The notes below the pieces were generated by a model. It was not told the DNA's origin and did no database searches. It saw only the letters and a list, made by a program, of their open reading frames with translations. Shown here one piece after another: positions 27,229 to 33,957 of a stretch of DNA of 64,000 nucleotides; within the stretch, counting starts at the first letter, position 1, and each line of letters opens with the position of its first letter. The position numbers and the translations under genes are program-made. Where the stretch lies: contig NZ_SCSK01000048.1 in assembly GCF_004297875.1 (NCBI RefSeq), forward strand, positions 62,001 to 126,000, in the 5' to 3' direction. The DNA is from Pandoraea sp. (GTDB lineage: Bacteria > Pseudomonadota > Gammaproteobacteria > Burkholderiales > Burkholderiaceae).

Positions 27229-28443
27229 TTAACCAGCCCCCCGCGCCGGTTCCGGCATGGCGCTTGCTGGGGCGTTGCCCGGCAATGATGGCGTACTTGA
27301 AGGGCGACCCAGCATGTGCCTGGCGATGACGGTGCGCTGGATTTCCGACGAGCCTTCATAGATGCGCATGATGCGAGCGTCGCGCGCGAAGCGCTCGAGC
27401 GGCATGTCGCGCGTGAAGCCGTAGCCGCCATGAATCTGCAAGGCCATGTCCGTGACGTAAGCCGCCGCTTCGGAGGCGTACCATTTGGCCATCGCGGCGG
27501 CCTCCGTCAAAGGCTGTGCCGCGCCGCGCCTGGCGGCGGCCTGCAGCGTCAGCAGCCAGGCGGCCTCCAGACGCACTTTCATGTCGGCCAGCATCCACTG
27601 AATGCCTTGCTTGCAGGCGAGCGGCTCGCCTCCGACGATGCGCTGCGCAACCCAGTTCAGCGCGGCGGCCAGCGCGGCTTCGGCGATGCCGATGCAGGTC
27701 GAGGCAACGTCGAGGCGGCTGTTGTCGAGCACTCGCATCGCGGTACGAAAGCCGCTTCCCTCCTCACCCAACCGGTTGGCGCGCGGCACGACGCAGTCAA
27801 GCACGATTTCGTGCGCCGGCGCGCCGCGAATACCCATCAACTTTTCCGGCGGCGAAATGGCCACGCCCGGAGTGCCCCGCTCCACCACGAATGCACTGAT
27901 ACCGCGCACGCCGGCTGCGGGGTCGGTTTTTGCGTACACGACGATAAAGTCCGCGTGGCCCGCATTCGAGATGAAGTGTTTGACCCCCTGAATCCGATAG
28001 CCATCGCTGTGCGCGGTCGCGCGCGTTGCCATATCGGCCGGATTCGAGCCGGCGCGCGGTTCGGTCAGGGCGAATGCCCCGAGTCGGGTGCCCGCTGCCG
28101 CTGCGGGCAACAGGCGGTCGCGGATGGCGTCGTCGCCGCCGATCAGCACTGAGTCGGTAGCGAGGTAATGCGCGCCGACCATCGAGGAGGTCGCGGCACA
28201 GGCCTTGGCGATCTCGACCAGTGACAGGATCACGCCGGTGGGCGAAGCACCGACCCCGCCCCAGCGCTCGGGCAGATTCATGCCCATCACACCGAGTTCG
28301 GCCAAGGCCGGCACGTAGCGTGTCGTGGCTATCTCCTCCTCGTCCACCTGACGGGCATGTGGCGCCAGTTCGTGTTGTGCAAAGCGCTCGATGGCGCTGG
28401 CGATTTCGATGTCGTCGTGTTCAATGCCGAGTCTGGGCAACAT
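27229..28443 (-). CDS. Acyl-CoA dehydrogenase
   Basis: A 404-residue FAD enzyme with the three-domain acyl-CoA dehydrogenase layout: FALTEPRAGSNPADM and FISNAGHADF (FAD/substrate), and the catalytic glutamate in MRIYEGSSEIQRTVIARH near the C-terminus, the position used by short/medium-chain enzymes. A loosely conserved proline/alanine tail follows. It starts 1 nt after the CoA-transferase stop, so the two form one operon. Together they probably activate and desaturate an organic acid; the substrate is unknown. Confidence 0.9.
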   Translation of the reverse strand: MLPRLGIEHDDIEIASAIERFAQHELAPHARQVDEEEIATTRYVPALAELGVMGMNLPERWGGVGASPTGVILSLVEIAKACAATSSMVGAHYLATDSVLIGGDDAIRDRLLPAAAAGTRLGAFALTEPRAGSNPADMATRATAHSDGYRIQGVKHFISNAGHADFIVVYAKTDPAAGVRGISAFVVERGTPGVAISPPEKLMGIRGAPAHEIVLDCVVPRANRLGEEGSGFRTAMRVLDNSRLDVASTCIGIAEAALAAALNWVAQRIVGGEPLACKQGIQWMLADMKVRLEAAWLLTLQAAARRGAAQPLTEAAAMAKWYASEAAAYVTDMALQIHGGYGFTRDMPLERFARDARIMRIYEGSSEIQRTVIARHMLGRPSSTPSLPGNAPASAMPEPARGAG

Positions 28444-28444
28444 G

Positions 28445-29671
28445 TCATGGCTCCTGTGAAGCGGTCGCGCGGGCCGGGCCGAACGCCCCGGCGGCGCGCA
28501 ATTGCGCGATGCGCTCCGGGCTCAGGCGCAGGCAGTCTGCGAGGATGGGTTCGGTATGCTCGCCCAGGCCAGGCGCACGCCCAACCCGGTTGGCTGCATA
28601 GCCCGAGAATTTGACCGGTTGCGACGGCACGCGCGCGGCCGGGCCGTGCGGTGCCGGCACTTCCGTGAGCAGCGCACGAAACGCCGCGTGCTCGCTCTCG
28701 AGTGCCTGCTTGACACTCCAGATCGGCGCCACCGGAATGTGTGCGTCGCCCAGGATGCGGTTGACTTCGGCCACGGGCAACGCGGCGGACCACGCTTCGA
28801 TGCAGCGCCGCAATTCCGGCTCGAAGCGGCTGCGGGCGTCGTCATCGGCATAGCGCGGATCGGTAGCCAGGTCGGCGCGGCCGATGGTGCGGGCAAAGGT
28901 TTCGAACAAACGGTTGTTCAACACGGCAACCACATAGAATCCGTCGGCCGCGCGGTATGCGCCGAACGGCGCCGAGCACGGGTGTCGATTGCCGACGCGT
29001 TGCGGCGTCAAACCGGTTGCCGCGTAGCGCGCGACCAGCGTAGCCATCAGGCTGAGCGTGGCATCGAACATGGAAACGTCGACCTGGGTTCCACGGCCGG
29101 TCTGCTCGCGCGCAAACAACGCGGCCAGCACACCCCACGAGGCGAACAGGCCGCTGACAACGTCCGAGATCGACTCGCCGACCAGCGTCGGCGGCCCGTC
29201 CGGCGAGCCCGTGGCGTCCATCAGGCCGCACATTGCCTGCAAGACAATGTCGTAAGCCGGCCGGTGCGATTCCGGCCCGGTCTGGCCGAATCCGGACACG
29301 CTTGCATAGATCAGCGACGGGTTCAAAGCGGCGAGCGCGGCATACCCGATGCCGAGGCGGTCGGCCACGCCCGGGCGAAAGTTCTCGACCACCACGTCGG
29401 CATGCGTGGCCAGTTGTTGCGCCAGCGCGCGCCCGTCGTCGGATTTCAGATCCACGACAATACTCTGCTTATTGCGGTTGATTGCCTCGAACAGGCCGCT
29501 GCGACCATTGACGAAGGGGCCGACCGCGCGGTAGTCGTCGCCGCCGGGCGGTTCGACCTTCAAAATCTCGGCACCAAGGTCGCCCAGCAATGCGGTGCAA
29601 AAGGGGCCTGCCAATACCCGCGAGAAGTCCACTACGCGAATGCCGGCCAGGGGCAGTCGTTGTGCAATCAA
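28445..29671 (-). CDS. CaiB/BaiF family CoA-transferase (TTG start)
   Basis: A 408-residue class III CoA-transferase. Family landmarks are VVDFSRVLAGPFCTALLGDLGAEILKVEPP, with the catalytic aspartate in VVENFRPGVADRLG further on, and the LNPSLIYASVSGFGQTGP block. These enzymes move CoA between carboxylic acids, often succinyl-CoA to a xenobiotic or branched acid. The start codon appears to be TTG at 29671, supported by a strong GGGAGG 7 nt before it and by the family N-terminus. The gene diverges from a LysR regulator across 169 nt. Confidence 0.9.
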   Translation of the reverse strand: MIAQRLPLAGIRVVDFSRVLAGPFCTALLGDLGAEILKVEPPGGDDYRAVGPFVNGRSGLFEAINRNKQSIVVDLKSDDGRALAQQLATHADVVVENFRPGVADRLGIGYAALAALNPSLIYASVSGFGQTGPESHRPAYDIVLQAMCGLMDATGSPDGPPTLVGESISDVVSGLFASWGVLAALFAREQTGRGTQVDVSMFDATLSLMATLVARYAATGLTPQRVGNRHPCSAPFGAYRAADGFYVVAVLNNRLFETFARTIGRADLATDPRYADDDARSRFEPELRRCIEAWSAALPVAEVNRILGDAHIPVAPIWSVKQALESEHAAFRALLTEVPAPHGPAARVPSQPVKFSGYAANRVGRAPGLGEHTEPILADCLRLSPERIAQLRAAGAFGPARATASQEP

Positions 29672-29840
29672 GGTTTACCTCCCATGCAGAAATAACGCAC
29701 AAGCAGCGATGAACATGCGGCTCACGGCCAACTGCCCTCGATGTCCGAGGCAGCTTCATGCCACATCCGCCAGGCTATTCTGAGTGCGCGCAGCTATTAG
29801 GTAAAATATGGAATTCATTTAATCGATATAGGATTTTTTA

Positions 29841-30797
29841 ATGCATATCTCGCTACGGTTGTTGCGGTATTTCGTGGCGGCGGCCGAGACCGGCAGCACC
29901 ACGGCCGCCGCCAGGGCGCTGAATGTGTCGCAGCCGTCGATCTCGGTGGCGATCCGCGAGCTGGAGTCTGTGTTCAACGAGGCATTGTTCACGCGCGGGC
30001 TCGGCTCTGGCCTGATTGCTACGCAATTCGGGGAGCGCAAATTGAGCGAGGCACGTCAGCTGCTGGCGGTGGCGGCGGCGTTCGAGGCGGACGATGGCGG
30101 AAACGCAGCGGCCGGCGAGGTCCGGCTCGGTGTTTTCACGACCATCGCGCCGGTTTATCTTCCGTCCTTGCTGAGGATTGCCCAACAGCGATACCCCAAG
30201 CTTTCGATCCGCTGCGAAGAAGGCGATCTGGCCCAATTGGAAAGCCGTCTTCAGAGCCATCGCATCGATCTCGCGCTGACCTACGATGTCGGGCTGCCTG
30301 CTGGCATCGAGCGCGAGTGCCTGGCCGACCTCAAGCCGCACGCGCTGATTCCGGCCGGTTCGCGCCTGGGCAAGACCCGCGGGCCGGTATCGTTGCGCCA
30401 GTTGGTCAAGGAGCCGTTTATTCTGATCGACCTGCCGTATAGCCGGGAATTTTTATTGGCGCCATTCTGGCAGTACGGTCTCTCGCCCGAGGTCCGATAT
30501 CGGGTCGCGTCGATTGAACTGGCGCGGGCCATGGTGGCGGAAGGATTGGGCGTGACCTTGCTGATTACGCAAAAAAGCGCAACTATGCATACGCCGACGC
30601 TGGTCGAGCGGCCGATTCGGGAAGAGACGGTGCGCCAGCCGCTGGTCATCGCGCGCGCCGCGCAGGCTTTGCACACGCGCGCGTCGCAATTGGTTGCAGA
30701 GTGCATTCACGCGGCGGTGCAGGAAACCCTGGTGCGGCGATCCGGGCGCCCGCGCACCGGGGAAACGCCAATAGCCGCGCCAGGGCAACCGAGGTAG
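29841..30797 (+). CDS. LysR-family transcriptional regulator
   Basis: A 318-residue LTTR: N-terminal winged helix ISLRLLRYFVAAAETGSTTAAARALNVS with LSQ-like PSISVAIRELE, then a periplasmic-binding-type effector domain (about residues 90-290). It diverges from the CoA-transferase/acyl-CoA dehydrogenase pair, so it is the likely regulator of that operon; the AT-rich 169-nt gap contains its own AGGA ribosome-binding site and room for LTTR boxes. It could also affect the oxygenase gene downstream. Effector unknown. Confidence 0.88.
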   Translation: MHISLRLLRYFVAAAETGSTTAAARALNVSQPSISVAIRELESVFNEALFTRGLGSGLIATQFGERKLSEARQLLAVAAAFEADDGGNAAAGEVRLGVFTTIAPVYLPSLLRIAQQRYPKLSIRCEEGDLAQLESRLQSHRIDLALTYDVGLPAGIERECLADLKPHALIPAGSRLGKTRGPVSLRQLVKEPFILIDLPYSREFLLAPFWQYGLSPEVRYRVASIELARAMVAEGLGVTLLITQKSATMHTPTLVERPIREETVRQPLVIARAAQALHTRASQLVAECIHAAVQETLVRRSGRPRTGETPIAAPGQPR

Positions 30798-30804
30798 TAT
30801 ATAC
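30797..30804. promoter_or_regulatory. Second GTATATAC palindrome
   Basis: GTATATAC at the LysR stop, 97 nt before the oxygenase start, repeats the core of the proposed HutC site. It may be a second HutC target or chance. Confidence 0.3.
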
Positions 30805-30900
30805 CGGTACAAACACCGTATCGCCCCACTGGGCTGGCGCATTTGGGCAGATTCGGCCTTTCTCTTGCGCATTGCGGCAATCACCTGGAGGATGAGCATC

Positions 30901-31872
30901 ATGGCGCAGTTGGCTGGCATTCCTTTGATCGACATGGCGGCAGTCAGGGCAGGCAGCCGCGACGGGCTCGAACGGGCAGCGCGCGAAATCCGCGAGGCGT
31001 GCACGACGATCGGTTTCTTTTATATTAAAAACCACGGCGTGCCGCAGGCGGCGATCGACGGCGCCGCGCGGGCCGCCCGCGAATTTTTCGCTCACCCGAT
31101 CGACGTCAAGCGCCGGGTGGCGGTCAATCACCGCCATCGCGGCTTCAACTCGCTGGGCGACGCGACGATGTACCAGGCGACCAAACCGGACTACAAGGAG
31201 TTTTTCAGCATCGGGCTGGAACTGCCGGAGGACGATCCCAATGTCATGGCCGGCGAAGCGCTGCGCGGGCCCAACAACTGGCCCGATTTCATGCCATCGC
31301 TGCGCCCTGCGCTCTACGGTTATTACGAGGCAATGGGCGCGTGCGGCGCCGACTTGCTGCGTGCGATCGCCATCAGTCTGGATGTCGATGAACATTTTTT
31401 CGCGCAGCGCTATGCCAAGCGCATGCAACGCACCCAGATGGTGTATTACCCGCCGCAGCCGCCGCAATCCGACGCCGACCAGTTCGGCGTAGCGCCGCAT
31501 ACCGACTATGGCTGCATCACCTTGCTGTGGCAGGACAATATCGGCGGGCTGCAGGTGCGCGAACTCGCCAGCCAGTCGTGGATCGACGCGCCGCCGATCG
31601 AAGGCACGCTGGTGATCAACGTCGGCGACCTGCTGGCGCGCTGGTCGAACGATCGCTTTCGCTCGACGCTGCACCGTGTCATCAACCGTTCCGGGCAGGA
31701 GCGATACTCGATTGCAACGTTCTACGATCCGACCTATGCCGCAGTGGTCGATCCGCGCGATCTTGGCGTCGCGCCGGGTGCCTCGCTCTATGAGCCGGTG
31801 GCCGCGGGCGATTACATCCTGGGGCGTATCAACGCGTCGATGGGGTACCGCAAGAAAGCAGCTGCCGGTTAA
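30901..31872 (+). CDS. 2-oxoglutarate/Fe(II) oxygenase, isopenicillin N synthase family
   Basis: A 323-residue non-heme iron oxygenase. The N-terminal DIOX_N part has IPLIDMAAVRAG and TIGFFYIKNHGVP. The iron ligands are HTD in GVAPHTDYGCITLLWQD and the distal His in STLHRVIN; the 2-oxoglutarate-binding Arg-x-Ser appears as RYSIATFYDP. This family hydroxylates or oxidises diverse small molecules and hormones. ATG 30901 is chosen with GGAGG 10 nt upstream; two other ATGs lie just before it. It precedes an FAD dehydrogenase gene on the same strand by 82 nt. Function unknown; hydroxylation of a carboxylate is a guess. Confidence 0.83.
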   Translation: MAQLAGIPLIDMAAVRAGSRDGLERAAREIREACTTIGFFYIKNHGVPQAAIDGAARAAREFFAHPIDVKRRVAVNHRHRGFNSLGDATMYQATKPDYKEFFSIGLELPEDDPNVMAGEALRGPNNWPDFMPSLRPALYGYYEAMGACGADLLRAIAISLDVDEHFFAQRYAKRMQRTQMVYYPPQPPQSDADQFGVAPHTDYGCITLLWQDNIGGLQVRELASQSWIDAPPIEGTLVINVGDLLARWSNDRFRSTLHRVINRSGQERYSIATFYDPTYAAVVDPRDLGVAPGASLYEPVAAGDYILGRINASMGYRKKAAAG

Positions 31873-31954
31873 GCGTCGGGCTGCAGACGAAGCTCGGACA
31901 AATGGATGATTCGACGTGGCACCGCTTCGGTTGCCCGCTAAAAGGCTTATATTC

Positions 31955-33337
31955 ATGAGCGACATTTTCTCCGCCCTGCGCTATGCCGTGGGCGAACAGG
32001 CCATTCGGACCGGCGCTGCAATCAACCCCAAGCATTTCACCGACTGGACACGGCACGCACCGGCACAGCCGCTGGCCGTCGTGTTTGCGCGCAGCACCGA
32101 ACAGGTCGCGGCGGTGCTGCGTTTGTGCAATGCGCACGGCCAGCCCGTGGTGCCGCAAGGCGGCATGACCGGGCTGGCAGGCGGCGCCATTCCCGGCACG
32201 GCCGACATTGTGCTGTCGCTCGAGCAGATGGCGGGTATCGAGGAAATCGATCCGGCCGCGGCCACCATGACGGTGCTGGCCGGCACGCCGTTGCAAGTGA
32301 TTCAGGAGGCCGCGCGGGAGGCGGGTTTCGAGTTCGGGCTCGATCTCGGTGCGCGCGGCTCGTGCCAGATCGGCGGCAACATCGCCACGAACGCGGGCGG
32401 CACGCGCGTGATTCAATCCGGCATGACGCGTGACCTGGTACTCGGCCTTGAGGTCGTGTTGGCCGACGGCACGGTGCTCAGCTCGCTCAACAAGATGATC
32501 AAGAACAACACCGGTTACGATCTCAAGCAGCTATTCATCGGCTCGGAGGGTACGTTGGGCGTGATCACGCGGGCGGTGCTGCGTTTGCAGCCGCAACGTA
32601 CCTCATGCCAGACCGCGTTGTGCGCGTTGCCCGACTATGACACCGCGGTGAGATTTCTGCACCAGTTGCGCCGCCACCTCGGGGGCGACGTCAGCGCGTT
32701 CGAGCTGATGTGGCCGTCGTTTTTCGAGTTGGGCGTATCGCTCACGCGTGACAGGAAAAGCCCGTTTGCCGAACGCCACCCCTTATATGCCCTGGTGGAG
32801 CAGCGCGGCTTCGCCGAGCAGGCCGATGCCGAGCGCTTCGGCGCCGCATTGAGCGAGGCGCTGGAGGCCGGCTGGCTATCGGACGCGGTGCTGGCCCAAT
32901 CGGGCAGCGAGGCCAACGCCCTGTGGGCGATTCGCGAATGCACCGCCGAATTTCCGCAACGGCTAGCGCCGATCAACTTCGACATCAGCCTGCCGATCGG
33001 CAAAATCGGCGCCTTCGCCGACGAATGCCAGCAGCTGTTCGATGCGCAGTGGGGACCGCATCTGTCGCTGTTCTTCGGCCATATCGGCGACTCGAACCTG
33101 CATGTGACGGTCGACGGCAACACGGTGCCGGGCGTCACTCACGAGGCGGTCGATCAATTGGTGTATTCGCTGCTACGCCGGTACGGCGGATCGGTTTCGG
33201 CCGAGCATGGCATCGGTTTGCTCAAGCGCGAATTCCTGCCCTATTCCCGGACTGCCGAGGAACTGGCCTGCATGCGGCGCATCAAGCAGGCACTCGATCC
33301 CAAGGGCATTCTGAATCCAGGCAAACTGTTCGAATAG
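31955..33337 (+). CDS. FAD-linked D-2-hydroxyacid (D-2-hydroxyglutarate-type) dehydrogenase
   Basis: A 460-residue flavoprotein of the VAO/PCMH superfamily with a GlcD-like C-terminal domain. N-terminal FAD motifs are VVPQGGMTGLAGGAIPG, GSCQIGGNIATNAGGTRV and FIGSEGTLGVITRAVL; the C-terminal metal/substrate motif is FFGHIGDSNLHVTVDGN and AEHGIGLLKREFLP. This arrangement fits D-2-hydroxyglutarate or D-lactate/glycolate oxidation with electrons passed to ETF or quinone. An upstream GTG start (31916) is less likely. Neighbours are the 2OG oxygenase and, convergently, a small membrane protein. Confidence 0.85.
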   Translation: MSDIFSALRYAVGEQAIRTGAAINPKHFTDWTRHAPAQPLAVVFARSTEQVAAVLRLCNAHGQPVVPQGGMTGLAGGAIPGTADIVLSLEQMAGIEEIDPAAATMTVLAGTPLQVIQEAAREAGFEFGLDLGARGSCQIGGNIATNAGGTRVIQSGMTRDLVLGLEVVLADGTVLSSLNKMIKNNTGYDLKQLFIGSEGTLGVITRAVLRLQPQRTSCQTALCALPDYDTAVRFLHQLRRHLGGDVSAFELMWPSFFELGVSLTRDRKSPFAERHPLYALVEQRGFAEQADAERFGAALSEALEAGWLSDAVLAQSGSEANALWAIRECTAEFPQRLAPINFDISLPIGKIGAFADECQQLFDAQWGPHLSLFFGHIGDSNLHVTVDGNTVPGVTHEAVDQLVYSLLRRYGGSVSAEHGIGLLKREFLPYSRTAEELACMRRIKQALDPKGILNPGKLFE

Positions 33338-33401
33338 CATTGGCCTCAAATGGCCGGGTGACACACCCTTGCCGTGCCCGGGACGATCTGCCCGGAGCAT
33401 C

Positions 33402-33608
33402 CTACCGCCGGGCGATGCGACGCCAGAGCCGGCCGATGGCGCCGGCCATCAGGCCGCAAGTGCCAAGCGCAATGCATAACCAGCCGAGCGCCAACAACGC
33501 GAATGGCTCGTGCAATTGACCGTTCGGTGCAACTTCGCTTCCGGACGCTGCAAACAGCACCAGGCACAGGGCACCGATGACGAACAACAGAACAGGGATG
33601 TATTTCAT
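33402..33608 (-). CDS. Small two-helix membrane protein (possible DUF3955)
   Basis: A 68-residue protein with two hydrophobic helices (about 3-20 and 34-58) separated by a polar loop containing NGQLHEPFALLALG, and a basic end LWRRIARR. The EPF...L pattern after a short polar loop resembles the DUF3955 family, recalled from memory. The frame is longer, but MKYIPVLLF at 33608 is the natural start. Function unknown; it converges on the dehydrogenase gene. Confidence 0.55.
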   Translation of the reverse strand: MKYIPVLLFVIGALCLVLFAASGSEVAPNGQLHEPFALLALGWLCIALGTCGLMAGAIGRLWRRIARR

Positions 33609-33957
33609 AACGTGGCTGATGCAGTCGTGGTTACTGCCCGGGCGGTTCGGAGCCCTGCGTGCGGCAGTCATTGTTACACCGATTTCGGGACCCTATCAAG
33701 GTAAATGCCATTGCGCCGACGAACCCCCGCCATGCGTCCGGTTTGTGCTGCGCGAGGCGCCGTTTGCGATTTGTCGAGCGACATAAATATCAGAATAATC
33801 TATATTTCGATCGGAAATCATGATTTTTCGTTAGACGGCTGCGTCGCTATCATCGGACGAAACAGCCGACGAAAACCAAGAATCTGGCCGGCTGCCCCCC
33901 CCCAAATCGAGCAACGGCGCCGACGGCGCGGTTGACAGCGTTGCAGGAGACCCCGGC
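33609..33957. promoter_or_regulatory. Intergenic region upstream of the molybdoenzyme operon
   Basis: No convincing gene in these 349 bases. An AT-rich stretch (33781-33835) contains the perfect palindrome AAATCATGATTT (33815-33826). A run of nine C (33895-33903) lies 54 nt before the soeA start. A good ribosome-binding site (AGGAGA) precedes the ATG at 33958. Promoter elements must be here but I cannot fix them. Confidence 0.5.
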
